20,267 bases of DNA, taken from assembly GCA_041746975.1 (NCBI GenBank), contig JBGTGB010000173.1, positions 1 through 20,267 of the forward strand. The letters run 5' to 3'. The notes beneath the pieces are model-generated. The model ran no database searches and had not been told where the DNA came from. It worked only from the letters and a program-made list of their open reading frames with translations. This document shows positions 6,802 to 14,110 of the stretch, piece after piece (the first letter of the stretch is position 1; each line of letters opens with the position of its first letter). This DNA comes from Haliea sp041746975. GTDB lineage: Bacteria > Pseudomonadota > Gammaproteobacteria > Pseudomonadales > Halieaceae. The position numbers and the translations under genes are program-made.

Positions 6802-8697
6802 ATGCCCCTGCTCCGCCTCGAATCCCTGCAACTGCACTACGGCACCCAGGTGCTGCTCGACCATGTGGACCTGACTATCCGCCGCGGCGAGCGCTGGGGC
6901 CTGTTGGGCCGCAACGGCACCGGCAAGACCACCCTGCTGCGCATTCTCGCCGGGGAACAGCAGCCGGACGCGGGCGAGCGCTGGATGCGCCCGGGCGTAC
7001 GGATCGCTCGCCTGCAGCAGACTCTGCCCGACGCCGATGACAGCAGCGTCTACGACGTGGTCGCCGATGGCCTGGCGGAGGCTGGCAAGCTGCTGGCGGA
7101 ATATCACCACCTGCTGCAGGATGCGGATATCGACTTTGACCACCTGGCACGGGTACAGCAGAAGCTCGAGGCCGCGGATGGCTGGGCCCTGCAGCAGCGG
7201 GTCGAAACCACCATCACCCAGCTGCAACTCCCCCAGGACGCCAAAATGGGTGAGCTTTCCGGCGGCTGGCGCCGTCGCGTGGCCCTGGCCCAGGCTCTGG
7301 TCGCGGACCCGGATATCCTGTTGCTGGACGAGCCCACCAACCACCTGGACATCCCCGCAATCCAGTGGCTGGAAACGCAGCTGCAGCAGTTCCGTGGCGC
7401 TATTGTCCTGATCACCCACGACCGCCGCTTCCTGCAAAACGTAGCCACCAGCATCGCCGAGCTGGACCGCGGCCTTCTGACCACCTGGCATGGCAGCTAC
7501 CAGGGTTTCCTGAACCATCGGGAGCAGGAACTGGAAGCAGAGGAACGGGCCAACGCCCTGTTTGACAAGAAGCTGGCCCAGGAAGAGGTGTGGATTCGCC
7601 AGGGGATCAAGGCTCGACGTACCCGTAACGAGGGCCGGGTGCGGGACCTCGAGGCGATGCGCAGGGAGCGCCAGCAGCGGCGGGAGAAGGTGGGCAGCGC
7701 CAATTTCAATATTGAGGAGGCCAGCCGCTCGGGCAAGATCGTCGCTGAGTTGGAACACGTCAGCAAGGCTTTCGACGGCGATGAAGTGATCCGGAATTTC
7801 TCCACTATCATCCAGCGCGGTGATCGGGTGGGAATCGTCGGCGCCAACGGGGCCGGTAAATCTACCCTGGTGAAGATGATTCTCGGGCAGCTCGCCCCGG
7901 ACAGCGGCAAGATCAAGCTGGGCACCAAACTGGAAGTCGCCTACTCCGACCAGCTGCGAGACAAGCTGGAACCGGAGCAGAACCTGATCGACAACATCTG
8001 CGGCGGCCAGGATTTCATCGAGATTAACGGCAAGCGCCGCCACGCCATTTCCTACCTGGGGGACTTCCTGTTCAGTCCTGAGCGGGTGCGCACGCCGGTC
8101 AAGGCCTTGTCCGGCGGCGAGCAGAACCGGGCCATCCTGGCGCGCCTGTTCAGCAAGCCCGCCAACCTGCTGGTGCTGGACGAGCCCACCAACGACCTCG
8201 ATGTGGAAACCCTGGAACTGCTGGAGGACATTCTGCTGTCCTTCGACGGCACCGTGATCCTGGTCAGTCACGACCGCGATTTCATGGACCACGTGGTGAC
8301 CCAGCTACTGATTCTGCGCGGCGACGGTACGGTGGAAGAACAGGCGGGTGGCTACAGCGACTGGGAGGCCCGCGGCGGGAGGCTCACCGAGCCCGCCAGC
8401 CGCGGCCAGCAGATGCCCGCCAGCAAGCCCGAACCAGCAGCTGCGATCGCCGCAGCTCCGACAGCGGCCACGTCCCCCCGGCGTAAGCTGTCTTATAAGG
8501 AGCAGCGCGAACTGGAAGCCCTGCCGGCAAAGATAGAGGCGCTGGAGCAACGGCAGGCCGCCTACCAGGCGCAGGCCGCAGACCGGGCCTTCTATCAGCA
8601 GGACCGGGCCACCATGGACAAATTGCTGGCGGAGCTGGCCGTGGTAGAGAGCGACCTGGAAGCCGCAATCGAGCGCTGGACCGAACTGGAAGGCTGA
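6802..8697 (+). CDS. uup: ABC-F ATPase Uup (C-terminal coiled coil)
   Basis: This is a soluble ABC-F protein with two ATPase domains and no membrane part. Family members act on ribosomes, and Uup in E. coli also affects transposon excision and DNA-linked processes. The 631 residues show domain 1 with Walker A GRNGTGKTT (36-44), signature LSGGWRRRVALAQ and Walker B DILLLDEPTNHLD. An Arg/Glu-rich linker of about 70 residues containing GIKARRTRNEGRVR follows. Domain 2 has Walker A GANGAGKST (347-355), signature LSGGEQNRAILARL and Walker B LLVLDEPTNDLD. After an Ala/Pro-rich stretch (about 535-560) comes a terminal coiled coil beginning KLSYKEQRELEALPAKIEALE, the feature separating Uup from EttA and YheS. 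The start fits the family although no ribosome binding site is seen. Single gene, ending in the 8733 palindrome. Confidence 0.93.
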   Translation: MPLLRLESLQLHYGTQVLLDHVDLTIRRGERWGLLGRNGTGKTTLLRILAGEQQPDAGERWMRPGVRIARLQQTLPDADDSSVYDVVADGLAEAGKLLAEYHHLLQDADIDFDHLARVQQKLEAADGWALQQRVETTITQLQLPQDAKMGELSGGWRRRVALAQALVADPDILLLDEPTNHLDIPAIQWLETQLQQFRGAIVLITHDRRFLQNVATSIAELDRGLLTTWHGSYQGFLNHREQELEAEERANALFDKKLAQEEVWIRQGIKARRTRNEGRVRDLEAMRRERQQRREKVGSANFNIEEASRSGKIVAELEHVSKAFDGDEVIRNFSTIIQRGDRVGIVGANGAGKSTLVKMILGQLAPDSGKIKLGTKLEVAYSDQLRDKLEPEQNLIDNICGGQDFIEINGKRRHAISYLGDFLFSPERVRTPVKALSGGEQNRAILARLFSKPANLLVLDEPTNDLDVETLELLEDILLSFDGTVILVSHDRDFMDHVVTQLLILRGDGTVEEQAGGYSDWEARGGRLTEPASRGQQMPASKPEPAAAIAAAPTAATSPRRKLSYKEQRELEALPAKIEALEQRQAAYQAQAADRAFYQQDRATMDKLLAELAVVESDLEAAIERWTELEG

Positions 8698-8732
8698 CCA
8701 TGCCACCTGAAAGCCCGGAAACAGGGGGCCAG

Positions 8733-8782
8733 AAAAAGGGGTCAGGTCCTTTAAATACTTAATGGACCTGACCCCTTTTTTT
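8733..8782. terminator. Bidirectional terminator formed by a 17-bp perfect inverted repeat
   Basis: AAAAAGGGGTCAGGTCC (8733-8749) and GGACCTGACCCCTTTTT (8764-8780) are exact inverted copies around 14 bases. The loop itself can add TTAA/TTAA pairs (8751-8754 with 8759-8762). On plus the stem ends in seven Ts (8776-8782); on minus it ends in five. It lies 35 bases after uup and 13 bases after the aminotransferase stop, between two convergent genes, so termination of both is the natural role. The core GGGGTCAGGTCC resembles a dispersed palindromic repeat that I remember from many gammaproteobacterial genomes, so it may have arrived as a mobile palindromic unit. Confidence 0.8.
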
Positions 8783-8795
8783 GCGACTCTCCCGA

Positions 8796-9992
8796 TCAGT
8801 GGTTTAGCAGCACCTTGCCGACGGACTCGGCGAGATAGTCGATGTTGGAGCCGTTGACCCCGGCCACGTTGATGCGGGATGAATCCAGCATGTAGACACT
8901 GTGTTCCTCGCGCAGGGCGATGGCCTGCTCCCGGCTCAGGCCGAGGAAGGAAAACATGCCCTTTTCCCTTTCTATAAAGCTGAAATCGCGATCCGTGCAC
9001 TGCTCCAGCTTGCTCACCAGGCTGGTGCGTAGGCCGTTGATGCGCCGACACATGGCCTGCAACTCGTCCTGCCAGTTGGCGTTGAGTTCATCGTCTGCCA
9101 GAATCCGCGCCGCCAGCAGGGACCCGTGGGCCGGGGGCATGGAGTAGATACGCCGCGCCGCCACCTGGGCCTGGCTGCGCAGGGCCAGGGCGCTGGCCCG
9201 GTTCGCCGAAACGAAAATGGTCGCGCCGGTGCGCTCCCGGTAGAGGCCCATGTTCTTGGAGCAGGAGGCGGCAATGATCACTTCCGGTAGGCGCTGCACC
9301 ATCAGTCGCAGACCCGCGGCGTCCTGCTCCAGGCCGTCCCCCAAGCCCTGGTAAGCCACGTCGACAAAGGGCAGGAAACCCTGCTGCGCGGCCATGTCCG
9401 CGATAGCGCCCCACTGCTCCAGGCTGAGATCCGCGCCACAGGGGTTGTGGCAGCAGCCGTGCAACAGGACTACATCGCCCTGCTGTGCCTGCTTCAGATC
9501 TTCCACCATGGCATCGAAGTCGACGCCGTGACTGGCGGGTTCGTAGTAGCGGTAGGTTTCGAATTTGAGACCCACGCTGCCCAGCAGCGGAATGTGTACT
9601 GGCCAGGTCGGGTCGGACACCCACACCCGCGCCCCCGGTGCCGCAACATTGATGATTTCCGCACCGATACGCAGGGCGCCACAGCCGCCCGGAGTCTGGA
9701 TGCTGCTGACCCGGCCATCTGCCAAAGCGGAACTGTCTTCACCCAGCACCAGTCGTTGTATCTCGTGATTGAATACCGGGTCCCCAGCGGGGGGCATATA
9801 GGCCTTGGTGGTTTCCTCCTGCACCAGTGACTGCTGGGCCAGACGCACGGCCTCGAACACCGGGCACACTCCTTTCTCGTTCATGTAGATCCCCAGCGTC
9901 AGGTCTACCTTGTGCGGATTCGGGTCCGCGCGGCAGGCAGCGGCAAGGCCGAGTATGGAATCTTCAGGAACCTGGGGCAGTGTTTCCAGCAT
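8796..9992 (-). CDS. Class I aminotransferase (aromatic/aspartate type, AspC/TyrB family)
   Basis: This PLP enzyme transfers amino groups between aromatic or acidic amino acids and 2-oxoglutarate. From the ATG at 9992 it is 398 residues, matching AspC/TyrB (about 396-397). It has the PLP lysine K246 in SCSKNMGLYRERTG, a HNPCGAD loop in place of the common HNPTG, the VDVAYQGLGDG strand carrying the PLP-ring aspartate, and the carboxylate arginine in SSRINVAGVN. An open frame extends upstream to 10166, but this part overlaps pepD and aligns with nothing. The 9992 start has AAGGA eight bases before it and the family N-terminus (LPQVPEDSILGLAAACRADP). Last gene of the azgA-pepD-aminotransferase unit, 23 bases after pepD. 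AspC versus TyrB specificity is not resolved. Confidence 0.9.
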   Translation of the reverse strand: MLETLPQVPEDSILGLAAACRADPNPHKVDLTLGIYMNEKGVCPVFEAVRLAQQSLVQEETTKAYMPPAGDPVFNHEIQRLVLGEDSSALADGRVSSIQTPGGCGALRIGAEIINVAAPGARVWVSDPTWPVHIPLLGSVGLKFETYRYYEPASHGVDFDAMVEDLKQAQQGDVVLLHGCCHNPCGADLSLEQWGAIADMAAQQGFLPFVDVAYQGLGDGLEQDAAGLRLMVQRLPEVIIAASCSKNMGLYRERTGATIFVSANRASALALRSQAQVAARRIYSMPPAHGSLLAARILADDELNANWQDELQAMCRRINGLRTSLVSKLEQCTDRDFSFIEREKGMFSFLGLSREQAIALREEHSVYMLDSSRINVAGVNGSNIDYLAESVGKVLLNH

Positions 9993-10000
9993 GGCGGTTG

Positions 10001-10005
10001 TCCTT
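10001..10005 (-). promoter_or_regulatory. Ribosome binding site of the aminotransferase
   Basis: AAGGA on the minus strand is eight bases before the ATG at 9992, in the short gap after the pepD stop. It supports the short start over the upstream in-frame codon inside pepD. Confidence 0.6.
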
Positions 10006-10015
10006 GTAGGGAAAG

Positions 10016-11458
10016 TCAGAGTTCCGCCAGCAGGGCGGTCAGGTAGTGCCAGAAGGGTGGCACCGTGTCGATGCGCAGCCGCTCGGTCGGCGAGTGGGCG
10101 CCGCGTATGGTGGGGCCGAAGGAAAGAATGTCGGTGTCCGGCTTCTTGCTCTTCAGAATTCCGCACTCGAGGCCAGCGTGAATGGCCTTGACCGCCGGCT
10201 CAGATCCGAACAGACGCTGGTGCAGGGCCTTGCCCCGAGCCAGCAGCGGACTGGTAAAATCCGGCTGCCAGCCGGGGTAGCCGTCGATGCGCTGTATTTC
10301 CAGACCCGCGAGCCGGGCCAGCGACTCCACTCCGGTACGCAGCGGCAACGCCTGCTCAGCGTTGAAGAATCGATAGCTGGCCTCCAACTCCATGGCACCG
10401 TCCTGCAGCTGCAGCCGCGCCAGGTTGATACTCAAGTCGACCAGGTCCGCGGGCTGGGCCAGGCTATAGGCCTGGGGGCCGTGGGGAAACGCAGCCAGCA
10501 CCGCCAACAGACGCTGGCTGTCGGCCACCGACAGCACTGATAGCGGCTCTGCTGGCGACAGGCTCAGGGACAATTCATGGTCCGCCGGCGGCAGGTAGCT
10601 GCGCCAGCGCATGGCCAGAGAGTCCAGGCGCTCGGCCAGCGCCTGCCCCTGCGCTGCTGTACAGGCAAAGGTCACTGAGCCCTCGCGCGGGATGACGTTG
10701 TGGGCGACTCCGGAACTGACGCTGGCCAGCTGCACTGCCTCCACATCCGCCAGGCATTCCACAAGCATTTTCAGCGCATTGCCAAGCTGGTGATGGATCT
10801 CGACGCCGGAGTGACCGCCGGCCAGACCCAGCAATTCCAGACTGAAGCAAGACAGTTCCGCAGCCGGAGCCGCCTGAGGGAAGCGCCCGGTGAAAATCCA
10901 GCCGCCGCCTCCAGCGCAGCCGATATACAGCTCGTGCCAATCCTCGGTGTCCAGGTTCAGCATCACCTTGCCGCTGAGCATGCTGGCGTCCAGCCCCAGC
11001 GCACCGCCAAGGCCGGTTTCCTCGTCCACGGTAAACAGCAGTTCCAGCGGCGGGTGCTGGACATCGCTGTCGGTCATCAGCGCCAGAGCGGCGGCGCAAC
11101 CAACACCATTATCCGCGCCCAGGGTGGTCTGGTCCGCCAGCAGCCAGCCGTCTTCAACCTTCAGGCTCAAGGGATCGGCAAAGAAATCGTGATCCTTGGC
11201 GCCGGTTTTCACGGTCACCATATCGAGATGATTCTGGATGATTACAGTGCCGTGATGCTCGCGTCCGGGCGACGCCGGCACATAGACCACCAGGTTTCCG
11301 GTGGCGTCCAGCTGCCAGCGGCAATCATGGGCCTGCGCCTGCCCGATAACATAGTTGCGCACCGCATCCTCGGCTTTCGAGGGCCGGGGAATTTGCGAAA
11401 TGCGATAGAAGTGTTCCCAGATATGTTCGGGATCGGCGGGATAAGCGTCTGGTTTCAT
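10016..11458 (-). CDS. pepD: Aminoacyl-histidine dipeptidase (Xaa-His dipeptidase, M20 family)
   Basis: This is a cytoplasmic metallopeptidase that hydrolyses dipeptides, notably those with C-terminal histidine such as carnosine. At 480 residues it matches E. coli PepD (485). Active-site segments are in order: H77 and D79 in IIQNHLDMV, D116 in TLGADNGVG, E146/E147 in TVDEETGLGG, the metal-ligand region LNLDTEDWHELYIGCAGGG, and the lid-domain motif AGGHSGVEIHHQLGNALK. The C-terminal histidine ligand is in IHAGLECGIL, and LRIDTVPPFWHYLTALL closes the protein. It lies 31 bases downstream of the azgA-like gene and 23 bases upstream of the aminotransferase, so co-transcription is likely. No ribosome binding site precedes the ATG; a TATAAT lies nine bases upstream instead. 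Confidence 0.95.
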   Translation of the reverse strand: MKPDAYPADPEHIWEHFYRISQIPRPSKAEDAVRNYVIGQAQAHDCRWQLDATGNLVVYVPASPGREHHGTVIIQNHLDMVTVKTGAKDHDFFADPLSLKVEDGWLLADQTTLGADNGVGCAAALALMTDSDVQHPPLELLFTVDEETGLGGALGLDASMLSGKVMLNLDTEDWHELYIGCAGGGGWIFTGRFPQAAPAAELSCFSLELLGLAGGHSGVEIHHQLGNALKMLVECLADVEAVQLASVSSGVAHNVIPREGSVTFACTAAQGQALAERLDSLAMRWRSYLPPADHELSLSLSPAEPLSVLSVADSQRLLAVLAAFPHGPQAYSLAQPADLVDLSINLARLQLQDGAMELEASYRFFNAEQALPLRTGVESLARLAGLEIQRIDGYPGWQPDFTSPLLARGKALHQRLFGSEPAVKAIHAGLECGILKSKKPDTDILSFGPTIRGAHSPTERLRIDTVPPFWHYLTALLAEL

Positions 11459-11465
11459 CGTCGGG

Positions 11466-11471
11466 ATTATA
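11466..11471 (-). promoter_or_regulatory. Perfect -10 hexamer just upstream of pepD
   Basis: TATAAT on the minus strand ends seven bases before the pepD ATG at 11458. Transcription from it would start at or next to the A of the start codon. No matching -35 hexamer is seen, so this could be chance. Confidence 0.3.
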
Positions 11472-11489
11472 CGCGAGCGTGGCCCTGGC

Positions 11490-12809
11490 TTACATCAGCG
11501 CGAACTTGGCGATGAAGATCAGCGCCAGAAACCAGGCACCGGGAGAAATATCCCGGTATCTGCCGACAAACAGCTTGATCGCCACATAGCTGATAAAACC
11601 GACCGCGATGCCGTTGGCAATGGAAAAGGTCAGCGGAATCATCACCACCGTGAGCAGCGCCGGCACCACCTCGGTCATGTCCTCCCACACCAGTCCCTGC
11701 AGGCTGGTAAGCATCAGCATGGCGACGTAGACGAGGGCTCCGGCAGTCGCAAAGGCCGGCACCATGGCGGCGAGGGGGGCGAAGAAAATGGCCACCAGGA
11801 ACAGTGTGCCCACAGTGACGGCGGTGAGGCCGGTGCGGCCGCCGGCCGCAACGCCGGCCGCGCTTTCCACATAGCTGGTCACCGGGGCACAGCCGAGGAA
11901 AGCGCCGAACACGCTGGAAGTGCTGTCCGCCTTCAGTGCCCGGTCCATGTTGCGGATACTGCCGTCGGGGTTTACCAGGCCGGCGCGATTGGCCACCCCC
12001 AGCAAGGTGCCCGCGGTGTCAAACAGGTTCACAAACAGGAAGGCGATAATCACGCTGGTCATGGCCACATCCAGGGCACCGCGAATATCCAGTTGCATGA
12101 ACACGGGCGCCAGGCTTGGCGGCGCCGCCACAAGGCCCTGGTACTGCACCAGGCCAAGGCCCAGGGCGATACCGGTAATGGCCAGAATGCCGATGATGAT
12201 CGCGCCGTGCATCTTGCGGATGGAGAGAATCGCGATAACCAGGAAACCCAGTGCCGCCAGAAACGGCCCCGGTTCCGTAAGGTCACCCAGGGTGATGAAG
12301 GTGGCGTCGCTAGCGACGATAATGCCGCCGCTCTTGAGGCCGATAAAGCCTACGAACAGGCCCACTCCCGCACCCATGGCAACCCGCAGATCCAGCGGTA
12401 TGCTATCCAGCATCCAGCGCCGCAGGCGGGTGACGCTCATGATCACGAACAGCACGCCGGCCAGGAACACGGCCCCCAGCGCCACCTCCCAGCTGTAGCC
12501 CATGTCGGCGACCACGGTGTAGGTGAAAAAGGCGTTCAGGCCCATGCCCGGAGCCAACCCTACAGGCCAGTTGGCGTAAAGGCCCATAAGGTAGCAGGCG
12601 AGGGCCGAGGCGAGGCAGGTAGCGACGAAGGCGGCCTGCGGGTCCATACCGGCGGCCGCCATCATCTGCGGGTTGACGAAGATGATGTAGGCCATGGTGA
12701 CGAAGGTGGTGGCGCCGGCAAGCAACTCGGTGCGGACGTTGGTGCCGTGCTCGGACAAGCTGAAAAAACGCTCCAGAGGGCCTGCCGCAGGCTCGTTGAC
12801 TTGCTCCAT
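11490..12809 (-). CDS. AzgA-like purine base permease (NCS2 family, hypoxanthine/adenine/guanine)
   Basis: This inner-membrane permease of the AzgA-type NCS2 family imports purine bases such as adenine, guanine and hypoxanthine, probably with protons. The protein is 439 residues from the ATG at 12809, the usual length, with 12-14 hydrophobic segments. Family motifs are VNPQMMAAAGMD near the first helix, APGMGLNAFFTYTVV, FLFVNLFDTAGTLLGVANRA, and TSSVFGAFLGCAPVTSYVES followed by AAGVAAGGRTGLTA. The start follows a GAGGGAG motif (12821-12827) with an 11-base gap; an in-frame ATG at 12863 is less well supported. It is first in the azgA-pepD-aminotransferase unit and divergent from a phosphoribosyltransferase gene, a natural partner that would convert the imported base into nucleotide. 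Specificity between adenine, guanine and hypoxanthine is not decided by sequence. Confidence 0.9.
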   Translation of the reverse strand: MEQVNEPAAGPLERFFSLSEHGTNVRTELLAGATTFVTMAYIIFVNPQMMAAAGMDPQAAFVATCLASALACYLMGLYANWPVGLAPGMGLNAFFTYTVVADMGYSWEVALGAVFLAGVLFVIMSVTRLRRWMLDSIPLDLRVAMGAGVGLFVGFIGLKSGGIIVASDATFITLGDLTEPGPFLAALGFLVIAILSIRKMHGAIIIGILAITGIALGLGLVQYQGLVAAPPSLAPVFMQLDIRGALDVAMTSVIIAFLFVNLFDTAGTLLGVANRAGLVNPDGSIRNMDRALKADSTSSVFGAFLGCAPVTSYVESAAGVAAGGRTGLTAVTVGTLFLVAIFFAPLAAMVPAFATAGALVYVAMLMLTSLQGLVWEDMTEVVPALLTVVMIPLTFSIANGIAVGFISYVAIKLFVGRYRDISPGAWFLALIFIAKFALM

Positions 12810-12845
12810 GGTGCTGCTTGCTCCCTCTGTCAGGCAAGTGCGGAA

Positions 12846-12864
12846 ATTGCGCAGTTTACGCAAT
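12846..12864. promoter_or_regulatory. Candidate operator between the purine permease and phosphoribosyltransferase genes
   Basis: ATTGCG and CGCAAT form an exact 6-bp inverted pair around CAGTTTA. It sits in the 137-base divergent gap, 36 bases before the permease start and 82 bases before the phosphoribosyltransferase start, so it could control both. It does not fit the E. coli PurR box well. Confidence 0.3.
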
Positions 12865-12946
12865 CACCGCGGGGGGCACCATAGCCGGGAAGCTGTGCTA
12901 ACCTCTTCGCCTTCCGCCCACAAAATCCCTTAAGGAAAGCATCTTT

Positions 12947-13525
12947 ATGCACAAGCACTACATCAGCGCCCAACAATTGCTGGAAGATTCCTTCAGGCTG
13001 GCCTGGCAGGTGTACACCAGCGGCTACAGACCCAACTACATCGTCGGGGTCTGGCGCGGCGGGGCGCCGGTGGGGATCGCGGTACAGGAACTGCTGGACG
13101 TGCTGGGGGTGGAGGCCGACCATATCGCCATTCGCACCTCATCCTATACCGGTATCGGCGAGCGCAGCCGGCACGTGCAGGTGCATGGTCTGACCTACCT
13201 GATCAAACACCTGGAATCGGAGGATTCACTGCTGATTGTCGACGACGTGCACGACTCCGGCCTGTCCATCGACCAGGTTATCCACGACCTGCGCCGGGCC
13301 TGCAAAAAAAATACGCCGGACATCCGCATTGCCACACCCTATTACAAGCCAGGCAACAACCGAACCGACCGGGTGCCGGATTACTATATCCACGAAACCA
13401 GCGACTGGCTGGTATTTCCGCACGAACTGCACGGCCTGACCTCCACGGAGATACGCGCCAACAAGCCGGAGCTCGCCAGCATCATGACAGAGCTGGAACA
13501 CTGCCTTAAAACCAAGAGTCAGTAG
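12947..13525 (+). CDS. Purine phosphoribosyltransferase (COG2236/Xpt1-like)
   Basis: This cytoplasmic type I phosphoribosyltransferase joins a purine base (hypoxanthine, xanthine or guanine in this family) to PRPP, giving the nucleotide. The 192-residue protein has an N-terminal hood with VGVWRGGAPVGIAVQELL (pyrophosphate-binding RGG region, residues 34-50), a flexible IRTSSYTGIGERSRHV loop, and the PRPP-binding motif LLIVDDVHDSGLS with the acidic pair D99-D100. The late PDYYIHETSDWLVFPHE segment resembles Xpt1 of yeast, where the base-stacking aromatic residues lie. TAAGGAA is nine bases before the start. It is divergent from the AzgA-like permease and convergent, three bases apart, with the cupin gene, fitting purine salvage. 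The exact base is not determined. Confidence 0.85.
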   Translation: MHKHYISAQQLLEDSFRLAWQVYTSGYRPNYIVGVWRGGAPVGIAVQELLDVLGVEADHIAIRTSSYTGIGERSRHVQVHGLTYLIKHLESEDSLLIVDDVHDSGLSIDQVIHDLRRACKKNTPDIRIATPYYKPGNNRTDRVPDYYIHETSDWLVFPHELHGLTSTEIRANKPELASIMTELEHCLKTKSQ

Positions 13526-13528
13526 GAT

Positions 13529-14110
13529 TTATTCGCGGGTGTAGGCCCGAACCACATCAGCGTGCTGCGGAAATTCCGCCAGCAAGTCGGCACGCTTGCC
13601 CAGGGCCATATCCGCATACTCGAAACCCGGGGCGACCGCCTCGCTGATCAGCCCGTACTCCCCAGCGGGCAGGTGTGAAGCCTTCCAGACCCCGCCCAGA
13701 ACGGTCAACTGCAGCCGCTGGCCGGCCGCCAGGTCAGGCCCCAGCACCGCGGTTTCCAGGTGCCCGTCGGGATGCAGCATGTAGTAGTGCACCGGCGCGC
13801 CCAGGTGGTAGAAATGGAGAATGTCAGACTCGTTGCGGTGCCAGTGGCCAATCGGGGAATCGTCCGTCAGCAGGTAGTGGATGGAGGTCATGGTGTAGCG
13901 CGGCCCGAGCGCTGTCTCCACCCGCGCCCGGTGGTCGGGCTGGAAGGTGCGGGCAAAATAGCCACCTTCGACATGGGCCTGCAGACCCAGGGTAGCGATG
14001 ATTGTCGCCTTGTCCGGTAGTCTCACAACAGCCTCCTCGGCAACGCCATGTTCCACCCGGCCTGCCCACACCACCAGGGCGCAGCTCAAGGCGATGGCTG
14101 CGGTTTTCAT
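13529..14110 (-). CDS. Exported cupin of the DUF985 family
   Basis: The protein has 193 residues. An N-terminal signal peptide of about 24 residues (MKTAAIALSCALVVWAG, with possible cleavage in HGVA-EE) is followed by a single RmlC-like cupin domain with the DUF985 hallmarks: LGLQAHVEGGYFARTF (41-56), TSIHYLLTDDSPIGHWHRN with H89 and H91, ESDILHFYHLG with E94 and H99, and a late LPAGEYGLISEAVAPGFEYAD strand pair. Most DUF985 proteins are cytoplasmic and of unknown function, so export is unusual. It overlaps the deaminase stop by ATGA, so its product probably works in the periplasm next to that enzyme, perhaps on a sugar or nucleoside intermediate. No reaction is assigned. Confidence 0.85.
   Translation of the reverse strand: MKTAAIALSCALVVWAGRVEHGVAEEAVVRLPDKATIIATLGLQAHVEGGYFARTFQPDHRARVETALGPRYTMTSIHYLLTDDSPIGHWHRNESDILHFYHLGAPVHYYMLHPDGHLETAVLGPDLAAGQRLQLTVLGGVWKASHLPAGEYGLISEAVAPGFEYADMALGKRADLLAEFPQHADVVRAYTRE

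Noticed and set aside
6784..8292. 502-residue open frame antisense to uup
   Set aside because: It is a by-product of high GC at third codon positions opposite a firm ABC-F gene. Its translation is low-complexity Gln/Gly/Val-rich with no domain.
9993..10166. N-terminal extension of the aminotransferase to 10166
   Set aside because: It would overlap pepD by 151 bases, aligns with no known N-terminus and lacks the ribosome binding site that the 9992 start has.
12846..12864. PurR box between the purine permease and phosphoribosyltransferase genes
   Set aside because: The palindrome departs from the ACGCAAACGTTTGCGT pattern at the centre and in spacing, so a PurR assignment is not supported.
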